Below are positions 1-9,967 of a stretch of DNA of 64,000 nt, one piece after another. The DNA lies in NCBI GenBank assembly GCA_027073495.1, contig JALSVQ010000164.1:24845-88844 (forward strand), read 5' to 3'. The position numbers were made by a program, and so were the translations under genes. Each line of letters opens with the position of its first letter. The stretch's first letter is position 1. The DNA comes from Flavobacteriaceae bacterium. Its GTDB lineage: Bacteria > Bacteroidota > Bacteroidia > Flavobacteriales > Flavobacteriaceae. A model generated the notes under the pieces. That model made no database searches. It was not told where the DNA came from and saw only the letters and a program-made list of their open reading frames with translations.

Positions 1-1816
1 GTTTGTTGCATTTTCTGCAAGTATTATTGGGTATGTAATGCCTCCATCTATTGAGAGTAATACATTTACATGTTGGCAGTTTACAGGGGCAATATCAGTT
101 TGAGAAACATCCCAAGTTACTGTTTGATTACTTCCTCCTTGCCAAATAATATTTTGTTCAGTAGGGTAAGTAACCAAAAATGGGCCAGCTTGATCGGTGA
201 TGGTTACCTTCTTATTATCATCAGCAACGCATCCAGCCATATTTGTACTATTATCACGTACGGTAACTCTAAAATGCATTATTCTAGCTAACGATGGTAG
301 GCATTGCCAGTTTGATGTTAGTTCATTGGCTACTATTTTATTCATTTTTGGAAAATAACGACTTGGGTTTTCTGAGGGATAAAAAGATCTAAAAGTTGGT
401 CCTACAGTATTAGTTGGAGCAGGAGGCATTGGTGCAACTTCTTTATCATATTGTTCCCATGTAAATGTCAATGGATCTCCATCAGCATCAGCAAATGAAA
501 CTGGAGTTAACTTAAAAGGGGTGTTAATAGGAATTGTGTAATCTTCTCCAGCATCAATTGTAGGGGGTGTATTAGAACTTGGAATATAACTAGCACAATT
601 ATCGGCATAACCTTGGAGATATGTATGTATTTGTTTTAAACTTTTTATGTGATAGTACAATTCACTTTTTGAAATAACATTTGGAGCACAAATACCAGCG
701 TATGACATTAGTGTAGAGCCACTACCAGGTTCATAACTACTATCATTTGATCTATTGCAATCATTATTTTGAGAATGTTTAGCAGCAAATTGATGTCCCA
801 TTTCATGCATCACTATTCGTGCATGCTTTTGCATTGCACCATTTGATTTTCTATTAGATCTTCCTTTACCTTTTTTTTTCAGCTCTACAGACCGATTTAA
901 GAGCTGCAATTCCATCCCAAGGCCCTCTTTCAAAAAGATGTCCGATATCATAATTTGAAATGCCAATTACTTGGTTGGTATTATTATGATTTTGGTCTAT
1001 TAAAGTGCCATTATTTGTAAATGGATCTGATGCTTGGTCATAATAAAATAAATCTGTAGTGTTGTTGATTAACAATAGTCGGACTCCTAAATCATTTTCA
1101 TAGACCATATTAATAAAATTGACTGTATTGACAACTTTTGAGAGTATAATAGCTTCATCAGCTATACTATAAGCTCCTCTATCATTGGTAAATTTCCAAG
1201 TTGTAGTAATGGCTAAGCGATATGTTCTTAATTGGCAATCTCCTAAAATTTGAGTAGTTCGAGATGACATAGTATCTGAAGTTGTTTCTACTGTGTCACA
1301 ATGCATTGCTTCATTATAAGAGGCTTCATCTTTTTCATTGTAAACGATATATTCTGTTTTATTTGTAGCAGCTAGCGGTTCAATTATAAAGATGTCGTTA
1401 TTTGATTTTATGATAGCATGTAAGCCTAAAGAAGTCCAGCTAATTCGTATTTTTTTATGATCTTTTGAAACGCCATAAAAAGTGCCGAATTTACTATATT
1501 TATTAGCTAATTGCTCTTCCATCATTTGATATCTAATGATTTTGAAACTCGAAAATTCATCTTCTGATATAGGAAAAACTAATTCGGTGTCACTTTCGTT
1601 CAAATAAATATCTCCTTCAGATTTTGAGGAAAAAAGTACTGTTTTAAAATGTGCAGTATCTAAAGAAAAGGTAGTTCCTTTTGTAATGTTTTTAGGAATA
1701 CTAAGTTTTTCTTCCTTCCAATAATTATTATCTTGTTGCGCAATAACAAAGTTTGTCAACAAAACAAAGAATACTATAAGGTAATTCAATTTGAAAAAAC
1801 GATTTGAAAATTTCAT
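1..1816 (-). pseudogene. Reprolysin-like zinc metalloprotease, frameshifted at an A9 tract; C-terminus runs off the window start
   Basis: ORF 866-1816 ends ...GPWDGIAALKSVCRAEKKR*. Dropping one A of the A9 run (minus strand, ~871-879) continues in frame as ...KKGKGRSNRKSNGAMQKHARIVMHEMGHQFAAKHSQNNDCNR..., with an HExxHxxxxxH zinc motif and then a reprolysin-like/FN3-like tail to position 1. Confidence 0.8.
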
Positions 1817-2116
1817 AAAAAATAGGTTTAATATCTTGCCGCAATAACGGTTTTTTAACGAGAAAACAAAATGTAATTATTATGATTATAAGCTAATTTC
1901 TATGTTTTATTATAAGCCTTGTTGAAGGAAGATAAATTTATTATAAAATATTTTAGCATGATTATATTTTGATTTCCAGAAAATGAAATGATTTTTGTAG
2001 TAAACTGATAAAAATTAATAGATAGTTTATGATTTTTTAAATCGCTTTTGGTACATTTGTGCTTTAAGCGTTTTTTTACGTTAAAAAAAATAATTATAAT
2101 TTAAAATAAAAGAATT

Positions 2117-3310
2117 ATGCCAGGATTTGAATTATTTGGTGATGCAGAGCGCAAAGAGGTAAATGAAGTATTGGAAACAGGTGTTTTAATGCGTTATGGT
2201 TTTGATGGAATGCGCAACAATATATGGAAAGCAAAAGCTATGGAAGCTGAACTTGAAGACTTACTACAAGTCAACCATGCACAATTAGTGAGTAGTGGTA
2301 CAGCGGCATTGAATGTAGCATTAGCAGCGCTTGGAGTGGGAGCAGGAGACGAAGTGATAATGCCTACTTTTACGTTTGTAGCAAGTTTTGAAAGTATACT
2401 TACCGCAGGAGCAACACCTGTTTTGGTTGATATTGATGAGAGTTTAACACTCGATCCTAAAGCTGTAGCAGCAGCCATAACTCCAAAAACAAAAGTAATT
2501 ATGCCTGTGCATATGTGTGGTGCTATGGCAGATTTGACAGCGCTAAAAGCATTAGCTTCAAAACACGATATTTTCTTATTAGAAGATGCATGTCAAGCAT
2601 TTGCAGGAACGTACAAAGGCGATGCCCTTGGTACAATAGGAGATATTGGTTGTTTTTCTTTTGATTATGTCAAAACAATAACTTGTGGTGAAGGTGGCGC
2701 AGTAGTTACCAATAGTCCTGAGTTAGCAACTTTTTCTGACCATTTCTCCGATCACGGACATACACATATAGGCACTGATAGAGGAGCAGAAGAACACCCT
2801 TTTATAGGTTATAATTACCGTATTTCAGAACTGAATGCAGCTGTAGGATTAGCGCAAATACGTCGTACAGAAGAGTTTTTAACAATTCAAAAAAGAAATA
2901 AAAAAATACTCAAAGACGCTTTGGCTACAATACCAGAAGTGCGCTTTAGAATTTTGCCAGATGAAGCAGGAGATTCAGCTACATTTTTATCATTTTTTAT
3001 GCCTTCATTAGCGTTGGCACGTATGACAGTACAAGCTTTTAAAGAATATGGAATTGATGCCAATTGGCATTATTATGACAATAGCTGGCATTACATTCGT
3101 GCTTGGGAACACTTTGTAAACCAACGCACATTAGGTCCTTTGTCACAAGAAGTAAAATCAGGTTTAGAATACTTAAAAACTGCAGAATTCAAACAATCTG
3201 ACGATGTAATCGGAAGAAATATCTCGTGTTTGATAAAACTTTCTTGGTCAGCAGAAGAAGTAAAAGCACGCGCTGAAAAAATGGTAGCAGCTATTCAAAG
3301 TGTTTTATAA
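2117..3310 (+). CDS. kdnA: DegT/DnrJ/EryC1 family PLP aminotransferase, probable 8-amino-3,8-dideoxy-manno-octulosonate transaminase
   Basis: MPGFELFG...SSGTAALNVAL...EDACQAFAGTYKG...DYVKTITCGEGGAV...FSDHGHTHIG..RGAEEHP; matches my memory of Shewanella KdnA across the length. A kdnB homologue is in the same window. Confidence 0.85.
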   Translation: MPGFELFGDAERKEVNEVLETGVLMRYGFDGMRNNIWKAKAMEAELEDLLQVNHAQLVSSGTAALNVALAALGVGAGDEVIMPTFTFVASFESILTAGATPVLVDIDESLTLDPKAVAAAITPKTKVIMPVHMCGAMADLTALKALASKHDIFLLEDACQAFAGTYKGDALGTIGDIGCFSFDYVKTITCGEGGAVVTNSPELATFSDHFSDHGHTHIGTDRGAEEHPFIGYNYRISELNAAVGLAQIRRTEEFLTIQKRNKKILKDALATIPEVRFRILPDEAGDSATFLSFFMPSLALARMTVQAFKEYGIDANWHYYDNSWHYIRAWEHFVNQRTLGPLSQEVKSGLEYLKTAEFKQSDDVIGRNISCLIKLSWSAEEVKARAEKMVAAIQSVL

Positions 3311-3318
3311 AATAATAC

Positions 3319-4986
3319 GTGAAAAAACAGCCAAAAAATAAGCTTGCACAACAAATTATTGCTGCCTGTAAGGCTGCGAAAATAAAGCATGTAGTTATAT
3401 CGCCAGGTTCACGTAATGCACCGTTAACTATTGGTTTTTCGCAACATCCTTATTTTGAAACCTTGTCTGTAGTAGATGAGCGTAGCGCAGGTTTTGTAGC
3501 GCTGGGTATTGCGCAACAGACGCACAATGCTGTTGCCTTGGTTTGTACCTCTGGCTCGGCACTTTTGAATTATCATCCTGCTGTGGCAGAAGCTTTTTAT
3601 AGTCACATTCCTTTGGTAGTCATTAGTGCAGATAGACCTAAAAAATGGATTGATCAAGGAGAAGGGCAAACCATACGTCAAGAAAATGTATTGGCTAATC
3701 ATACCGTTTTTAATCTTAATTTAGCCGAAAATTTATCTAATAGTCATTTGCTTAATGAAGCATTAGCTAGTGGAAAAATTAAGCAAGCACCAATTCATAT
3801 CAACGCGCCTTTTGATGAGCCACTTTATGAGATGGAACCTTTAACTATTAATGAAGAATTAGCTACTAATACTGATTTTGAAGTGTCTGAGCAACCATTA
3901 GAAGTAGCCGTATTAGAGCCGTATGCGGAAAAATGGAATGTTTCTAAACGAAAAATGGTTTTAGTAGGTGTCAATCAGCCTAATGAATTATTACAAATAC
4001 AACTCAACCATCTTGCTAAAGACCCTTCGGTTTTGGTACTTACGGAAACAACATCCAATGTGTATCATTCGGATTTTATTAATAATATAGATCAATTAAT
4101 TACGCCATTTACCAAAGCTGAATTTGAAGCTTTTCAACCCGAAATCTTAATTACATTGGGCGGAATGCTTATTTCTAAACGCATTAAACAGTTTCTACGT
4201 AGCTACAAACCACAAGAACATTGGCATATTAGTCCTTTTGATAATGCGCCCAATACTTTTGAATGCTTGAGTAAGCATTTCAAATTGTCTAGTGATCTGT
4301 TTTTTAGTCAATTTTTCTTTTTAATTACACCAACTGCTAGTGATTATCAAAAGCAATTTTTACAATTAAAAATAAAACGAAAGCTAAAACATAAAGCACT
4401 TGTTGCTCAAATGCCTTTTTCAGATTTTTTGGCTTATGATTTACTGTTAAAAAATTTGCCAAAACATACGATGCTTCAAGTAGCTAATAGCTCGGCTATA
4501 CGTTATACACAATTATTTGATTTGGATAATAGCTTGACCGTGTTTTGCAACCGAGGTACTAGTGGTATTGATGGTTCTAGTTCTACAGCTGTAGGCGCAT
4601 CACTATTTAGTGAAAAGCAGACCGTTTTACTAACTGGAGATATCAGTTTTTTCTATGATAGTAATGCTTTTTGGAATGCTAATATCAAATCAAATTTTCG
4701 TGTTATTCTAATGAATAATAGCGGTGGCGGTATCTTTAGATATATATCAGGACCAAGTAGTACCAATGAGCTTGAACAGTTTTTTGAGACCAAGCACAAG
4801 CGCGATGCACATTATTTTGCAAAACAATATGGATTTGATTACCATAAAGCAACCAATGCTACCGAATTAAAAGCTATCTTTGCCACGTTCTTTGAAGCAA
4901 GTGAAAACTCTAAAATACTAGAAATTCAAACACCTAGAACAGTAAATGATGTGGTCTTAAAGCATTATTTTAAAAACTTATCATAA
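3319..4986 (+). CDS. menD: 2-succinyl-5-enolpyruvyl-6-hydroxy-3-cyclohexene-1-carboxylate synthase (GTG start)
   Basis: ThDP-enzyme N-terminus HVVISPGSRNAPLTIGF, VDERSAGFVALGIAQ, GTSGIDGSSSTAVGAS, NNSGGGIFRY. Confidence 0.95.
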   Translation: MKKQPKNKLAQQIIAACKAAKIKHVVISPGSRNAPLTIGFSQHPYFETLSVVDERSAGFVALGIAQQTHNAVALVCTSGSALLNYHPAVAEAFYSHIPLVVISADRPKKWIDQGEGQTIRQENVLANHTVFNLNLAENLSNSHLLNEALASGKIKQAPIHINAPFDEPLYEMEPLTINEELATNTDFEVSEQPLEVAVLEPYAEKWNVSKRKMVLVGVNQPNELLQIQLNHLAKDPSVLVLTETTSNVYHSDFINNIDQLITPFTKAEFEAFQPEILITLGGMLISKRIKQFLRSYKPQEHWHISPFDNAPNTFECLSKHFKLSSDLFFSQFFFLITPTASDYQKQFLQLKIKRKLKHKALVAQMPFSDFLAYDLLLKNLPKHTMLQVANSSAIRYTQLFDLDNSLTVFCNRGTSGIDGSSSTAVGASLFSEKQTVLLTGDISFFYDSNAFWNANIKSNFRVILMNNSGGGIFRYISGPSSTNELEQFFETKHKRDAHYFAKQYGFDYHKATNATELKAIFATFFEASENSKILEIQTPRTVNDVVLKHYFKNLS

Positions 4987-5864
4987 TGGAAGAAGAAAAT
5001 AGAAGAGAAGCACGTGTAAAACTGATAGCAGGTGGCGCAAAATTAGGATATTATAATGTATTAAAAGTTTTGAGAGGGACTTCTGTAGGTTATTATTTGG
5101 GCGATGAAGTAGGAAATGATATTTTATTACCTACAAAATATGTTCCAGAAACCATTGCTTTAGATGAAGAAATAGAAGTTTTTGTATATCGTGATAGTGG
5201 TGGTAGAATAGTAGCAACTACATTAGAACCCTATAGTACAGCAGGTCAATTTGACTTTTTGGAATGTCGCCAATTAACACAATATGGTGCCTTTGTCGAT
5301 ATTGGTTTAGAGAAAGATATTTTAGTACCTTTTAAGCAGCAAGTACAAGAGATGTATCAAGGTAACTTCTACGTTACTTATGTTTACCTAGATGAAGTAT
5401 CACAGCGTTTGGTGGGTACAACACGTATCAATAAGTTTTTTGAAGAAACGGTTACTGATATCGAAAAGTTTGATAAAGTGAAGCTGATGATTTATAATAA
5501 AACAGACATTGGTTTTGCTGTGATTGTAAATAATAAATATCGTGGTTTACTATATGACAATGAAGTTTTTGAGCCCTTAGAAATTGGTGATAGAATATAC
5601 GGTTATGTTAAAAAAATACGAGAAGATGGGCGTTTAGACATGACCTTGCAACAACCAGGTTATGCCAATGTAGATATTCAAGCGCAAAAGATACTAGATG
5701 CGTTAAAAGAGAATGATAATTACCTTGCATTGACAGACAAAACAAATCCCGAAATCATCAAAGATGTATTGGGAATGAGCAAAAAAACATTTAAAAAATC
5801 TATAGGATTACTATATAGACAGCATATTATAATGATAGAAGACGATGGTATCCGTTTGAATTAA
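4986..5864 (+). CDS. cvfB: CvfB-like S1 RNA-binding protein
   Basis: S1-like repeats, C-terminal winged-helix-like region; overlaps the menD stop by one base. Confidence 0.75.
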   Translation: MEEENRREARVKLIAGGAKLGYYNVLKVLRGTSVGYYLGDEVGNDILLPTKYVPETIALDEEIEVFVYRDSGGRIVATTLEPYSTAGQFDFLECRQLTQYGAFVDIGLEKDILVPFKQQVQEMYQGNFYVTYVYLDEVSQRLVGTTRINKFFEETVTDIEKFDKVKLMIYNKTDIGFAVIVNNKYRGLLYDNEVFEPLEIGDRIYGYVKKIREDGRLDMTLQQPGYANVDIQAQKILDALKENDNYLALTDKTNPEIIKDVLGMSKKTFKKSIGLLYRQHIIMIEDDGIRLN

Positions 5865-5883
5865 AAAAAACATAGTATATTTG
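5855..5883 (+). promoter_or_regulatory. Putative Bacteroidota promoter for menB (TTTG ... TATATTTG)
   Basis: TTTG at 5855-5858 and TATATTTG at 5876-5883; spacer of 17 is slightly short. Confidence 0.4.
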
Positions 5884-5903
5884 AAAATAATAAATTATAG
5901 AAA

Positions 5904-6722
5904 ATGAGTAGAAATTGGCAAGCAATCAAAACCTACGAAGATATTAAGTTTGAATTCTTTGAAGGTATAGCTAAAATAACGATTAATAGACCCGAGGTGT
6001 ATAACGCATTTCGTCCAGAAACCAATAATGAAATGTTAGAAGCCATGGATATCTGTCGGGAACGTCAAGATATAGATGTTATTATTTTGACAGGAATAGG
6101 AGATAAAGCATTTTGTGCAGGAGGAGATCAAAATGTGAAAGGCGTAGGAGGTTATATCGGCAAAGATGGTGTGCCCCGTTTGAATGTATTAGATTTGCAT
6201 AAGAAAATACGTGAAATACCAAAGCCTGTTATCGCTATGGTCAACGGCTATGCTATCGGTGGAGGACATGTCCTGCATGTAGTATGTGATTTGACTATAG
6301 CTTCTGAAAATGCCAAATTTGGGCAAACAGGACCTAAAGTAGGTAGTTTTGATGGCGGATTTGGTTCATCTTACTTAGCACGAATCGTAGGGCAGAAAAA
6401 AGCACGTGAAATATGGTTTTTATGCGAACAGTATACAGCAGCAGAAGCCAAAGAAATGGGCTTGGTTAACAAAGTAGTGCCTCTAAATGAGCTGGAAGAC
6501 ACGACTGTACAATGGTGTAAAACCATGCAACAGCGTTCTCCTATGGCATTACGTATGATAAAACGCTCTTTAAATGCAGAGTTAGATGGGCAACATGGAT
6601 TGATGCAACTAGCAGGAGATGCTACACTTATGTTCTATCTGATGGAGGAAGCACAAGAAGGAAAAAACGCATTTTTAGAAAAAAGATCGCCAAATTTCAA
6701 ACAATTTCCAAAATTTCCTTAA
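5904..6722 (+). CDS. menB: 1,4-dihydroxy-2-naphthoyl-CoA synthase
   Basis: Crotonase fold: [77 protein letters not shown]. Confidence 0.95.
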   Translation: MSRNWQAIKTYEDIKFEFFEGIAKITINRPEVYNAFRPETNNEMLEAMDICRERQDIDVIILTGIGDKAFCAGGDQNVKGVGGYIGKDGVPRLNVLDLHKKIREIPKPVIAMVNGYAIGGGHVLHVVCDLTIASENAKFGQTGPKVGSFDGGFGSSYLARIVGQKKAREIWFLCEQYTAAEAKEMGLVNKVVPLNELEDTTVQWCKTMQQRSPMALRMIKRSLNAELDGQHGLMQLAGDATLMFYLMEEAQEGKNAFLEKRSPNFKQFPKFP

Positions 6723-6757
6723 TTTTACAAAAATTTAAAGATTAAAATACACTAGAT

Positions 6758-7477
6758 ATGCCATTTATAGAAGAACAAGATTTAATTTATTTGCACAAGC
6801 AGATAGAAACTGAAATTGAAGAACGTAATAAACTCGAAACACGTTATAGAAATAAAAGTTTTCAATATGTAGATACTAAGCGTAAAGCTAAAATGTATCA
6901 AATCATATCAGCCTTATTATTACTTGGTTTACTAGGAGCAATAGGTTATGCTTTTAAACAAAGTATAGCAAAGACAGTTGCAGAATTAACACCACAAGAA
7001 GTAGAAGTTAAGGTAAATAAATATTTAGAAGAGCAGGGAATGGCAGCTATTCCTAAAGATTCTTTAGATAATTTGAATGAAATAGCTTTCAATTATGAAA
7101 TGATGGACAATAAATCAGATGATGAAAACTCAGATTCTAATACTAATACCGACAATCAATCAACAACGAATAATAATGTAGCTCAAAGCACGAATTATAC
7201 AGACAATAATCCTTTTGAAGGTTATGTTTATAGTGTTGGGATAGGCTCATTAAAACGAAATGCTATAAAAATGAATTCAGAAGAATTTTCTAATTTTAAA
7301 CGTTTTCAAGGAAGATTGGATTTATATAGTATAGGAAATTTCAAAAGCTATAAAGAAGCTACAGCATTTAAGCTGAATGTGCGTAAATATTTACATATTA
7401 GAGACGCTTATCTTGTAGCTTACAAAGATGGGAAAAATGTTTCTGTTAAGGAAGCTTTAGCTAAAAACGGAAAATAA
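6758..7477 (+). CDS. Single-TM protein with C-terminal SPOR-like region
   Basis: TM segment MYQIISALLLLGLLGAIGYAF, Asn/Asp-rich linker, C-terminal repeat-like region YSIGNFKSYKEATAFKLNVRKYLHIRDAYLVAY typical of SPOR-type domains. Confidence 0.55.
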   Translation: MPFIEEQDLIYLHKQIETEIEERNKLETRYRNKSFQYVDTKRKAKMYQIISALLLLGLLGAIGYAFKQSIAKTVAELTPQEVEVKVNKYLEEQGMAAIPKDSLDNLNEIAFNYEMMDNKSDDENSDSNTNTDNQSTTNNNVAQSTNYTDNNPFEGYVYSVGIGSLKRNAIKMNSEEFSNFKRFQGRLDLYSIGNFKSYKEATAFKLNVRKYLHIRDAYLVAYKDGKNVSVKEALAKNGK

Positions 7478-7550
7478 TTTTTTAATTAAGAGTTATTAGT
7501 TATAGTTGATGAGTTATAATTATTCAAATAATAATTATAGATTCCTATAG

Positions 7551-7588
7551 AAAAAAAAGAATGTAGCGTAAGCTTCATTCTTTTTTTT
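7551..7588. terminator. Bidirectional intrinsic terminator between convergent genes
   Basis: AAAAAAAAGAATGtAGCgtaaGCTtCATTCTTTTTTTT: perfect stem with an A-tract and a T-tract on either side. Confidence 0.85.
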
Positions 7589-7970
7589 ATTCCAAAATAG
7601 CTTTTATATTAGGTTTGAAATAGTGAGGTCCTTTGAGTACTTTACCATCTTCACGGTAAATTGGATTGCCATCAGCACCTAATTTACTCATATTACTACG
7701 TTGTATCTCGTTAAAAACAGCTTCAATTTTGTTTTGTAAGCCGTGTTCTATTATTGTACCACATAGTATATAAAGCATATCGCCGAGTGCATCTGCTATT
7801 TCGACGAGATCGCCAGCATTAGCAGCTTCTAAGTATTCTTTGTTCTCTTCGTCCATAAGGTTGTAGCGTAACTGATGTTTGGCATTGCCTAAATGAGCAG
7901 TAGGTTTGTTTTTAGAATCAAGGCCAAATGTATCATGAAATATTTTTACAGCGTGAAGTTTTTCTTGCAT
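7587..7970 (-). CDS. MazG-like/HisE-like nucleoside triphosphate pyrophosphohydrolase family protein
   Basis: FHDTFGLDSKNKP..., EENKEYLEAANAGDLVEIADALGDMLYILCGTIIEHGL (EExxE...ExxD pattern). Confidence 0.8.
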   Translation of the reverse strand: MQEKLHAVKIFHDTFGLDSKNKPTAHLGNAKHQLRYNLMDEENKEYLEAANAGDLVEIADALGDMLYILCGTIIEHGLQNKIEAVFNEIQRSNMSKLGADGNPIYREDGKVLKGPHYFKPNIKAILE

Positions 7971-8087
7971 GGTTGTAGTTTATAAAAATTTAATTGTATT
8001 TTTGATGCAATATAATGATATTGTCTAAGTATAAGACAAAATAAGAATATATTTTCTCGTGTAATAAATGAAAAATGATAAAACTGA

Positions 8088-8128
8088 CTTGTCATTTCGA
8101 CAAAGAGCGGAACGAACGCCGAGAAATC
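8088..8128. repeat. Possible dispersed intergenic repeat element (CTTGTCATTTCGAC...GAGAAATC type)
   Basis: cttgtcatttcgacaaagagcggaacgaacgccgagaaatc resembles the intergenic repeat family common in Bacteroidota; only one copy seen in this window. Confidence 0.5.
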
Positions 8129-8148
8129 AAAATAATTAATAATTAAAA

Positions 8149-8361
8149 ATGAATTTAGTATTAAAAATACCAGTTAGTAGTAATCAGATGATTTTTGCAC
8201 TTTTTTTTGTTATTCTATTTACTTTTGGTATTGTATTAATGTATCGCAAAGATAAATCAGTACATCAAGTACATTATAGCAAAACAGCACGTTACACGTT
8301 TTTGTCATTCATACTTTTTATAACAGTTCTTTTTATCATTAAATTTGTACTACATCAATAA
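8149..8361 (+). CDS. Small membrane protein, two predicted TM helices
   Basis: 70 aa; overlaps the crcB start. Confidence 0.55.
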   Translation: MNLVLKIPVSSNQMIFALFFVILFTFGIVLMYRKDKSVHQVHYSKTARYTFLSFILFITVLFIIKFVLHQ

Positions 8362-8723
8362 TGAAACAGTTACTATTTGTTTTTATAGGAGGAGGAGCAG
8401 GGAGTGCTTTGCGTTTTTTGGTCAATAAATATACAAATGTATTATCTGGTTTTGTGCCTTTTCCAACACTTATAGTTAATATTCTAGGTAGCTTTTTGAT
8501 AGGGATTCTGGTTGGTATTTATACAAAAAACACCATTACACACAATCAGTCTTTACTTTTGATTACAGGCTTCTGTGGTGGATTTACAACTTTTTCTACC
8601 TTTGCCATAGAAAATGCTAAATATTTAGAAAATGGTAATTATGTTATGGCGTTGCTTTATATAGTATTAAGTCTAGTCATTGGTATTAGTTTTGTGTTTC
8701 TGGGTTTTTATTTAGCTAAGTAG
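8361..8723 (+). CDS. crcB: Fluoride efflux transporter CrcB/FluC
   Basis: GGGAGSALRFLVNKYTN, PTLIVNILGSFLIGIL, TGFCGGFTTFSTFAIEN. Confidence 0.95.
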   Translation: MKQLLFVFIGGGAGSALRFLVNKYTNVLSGFVPFPTLIVNILGSFLIGILVGIYTKNTITHNQSLLLITGFCGGFTTFSTFAIENAKYLENGNYVMALLYIVLSLVIGISFVFLGFYLAK

Positions 8724-8786
8724 TTACTCTTTATTAGTATTGAATATTAAGTATTTAATACTATTTTCAAAATAAACAGCAAAATA

Positions 8787-8819
8787 CTTGACAAGCCCTA
8801 TTTTCATGTTGTATATTTG
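8787..8819 (+). promoter_or_regulatory. Bacteroidota-type promoter for queA
   Basis: CTTG (8787-8790), 21-nt spacer, TATATTTG (8812-8819). Confidence 0.6.
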
Positions 8820-8848
8820 CAGACTTAAACAATAAAATTGAGGTATTT

Positions 8849-9901
8849 ATGAAAATGAAATTATCAAGATTTGCTTTTAATCTTCCAGAAGAATTAATCG
8901 CAAAATATCCTGCAGAAAATAGAGATGAATCCCGTTTAATGGTGCTTAATAGAGCTAAAGGGACAATTGAACACAAACAATTCAAAGATTTGATTAACTA
9001 TTTTGATGAAGGAGATACTTTTGTTTTCAATGATACTAAAGTTTTTCCAGCACGTTTGTTTGGAAATAAAGAAAAAACAGGAGCGAGAATAGAGGTTTTT
9101 TTACTGCGAGAGCTTAATCCAGAAACAAAACTTTGGGATGTCTTAGTGGATCCTGCGCGTAAAATACGTATTGGGAATAAACTTTTCTTTGGAGATGATG
9201 AGTTAGTTGCAGAAGTTATAGACAATACAACTTCTCGAGGAAGAACTTTGCGTTTTCTCTATGATGGTACGTACGAGTCATATCGTGAAAAATTGAATCA
9301 ATTGGGCGAACCACCTATTCCAAAAATAATAGGAAGAGAAGTAGAAGAACTAGATAAAGACCGTTTCCAAACAATTTTTGCTAAAGAAGAAGGAGCAGTA
9401 TCTGCACCAACAGCAGGTTTACATTTCTCAAAACATCTATTAAAACGAATGGAAATAAAAGGTATCAATAATTCTGCTTTGACCCTTCATGTTGGTTTAG
9501 GGACTTTTGCATCTGTAGATGTTGAAGATTTATCTAAGCATAAGATGGAGTCTGAACGCACTATTATACCTGAGCGTACAGTAGTTTCTGTAAATAAATC
9601 TAAGGCTAATAATAAGCGTGTTTGCGCAGTTGGTACTACGGTAATGCGCGCTATGGAAAGTGCTGTATCTACTACAGGAACTTTAAAACCAATGAATGGT
9701 TGGACTAATAAATTTATTTTTACACCACATGATTTTAAGGTTGCTAATGCTATGATTACTAATTTTCACATGCCAAAATCTACATTAATGATGATGGCGG
9801 GTGCTTTTGCCGGGCATGATTTTCTTCTAAAAGCTTATAAAGAAGCTATTAAAGAAAAATATAATTTCTTTACTTATGGTGATGCTATGCTGATTTTGTA
9901 A
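8849..9901 (+). CDS. queA: S-adenosylmethionine:tRNA ribosyltransferase-isomerase (queuosine synthesis)
   Basis: [72 protein letters not shown]. Confidence 0.95.
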   Translation: MKMKLSRFAFNLPEELIAKYPAENRDESRLMVLNRAKGTIEHKQFKDLINYFDEGDTFVFNDTKVFPARLFGNKEKTGARIEVFLLRELNPETKLWDVLVDPARKIRIGNKLFFGDDELVAEVIDNTTSRGRTLRFLYDGTYESYREKLNQLGEPPIPKIIGREVEELDKDRFQTIFAKEEGAVSAPTAGLHFSKHLLKRMEIKGINNSALTLHVGLGTFASVDVEDLSKHKMESERTIIPERTVVSVNKSKANNKRVCAVGTTVMRAMESAVSTTGTLKPMNGWTNKFIFTPHDFKVANAMITNFHMPKSTLMMMAGAFAGHDFLLKAYKEAIKEKYNFFTYGDAMLIL

Positions 9902-9967
9902 TAAAAGTAATATAAATACATATTTAAAATAGTCAAAAAATAGTAAATCAAAGCAAAAATAAATGAA

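Noticed and set aside
70-291. 73-aa plus-strand ORF at window start
   Set aside because: Antisense to the in-frame C-terminal part of the metalloprotease, whose translation is clearly the coding one.
2194-2478. 94-aa minus ORF inside kdnA
   Set aside because: Antisense shadow ORF of a well-supported CDS, low-complexity Ser/Ala-rich translation.
3424-3702. 92-aa minus ORF inside menD
   Set aside because: Antisense shadow ORF; no recognisable domain.
8030-8360. Possible fluoride riboswitch upstream of crcB
   Set aside because: No recognisable fluoride-riboswitch conserved core; the region holds a dispersed repeat and a small membrane ORF instead.
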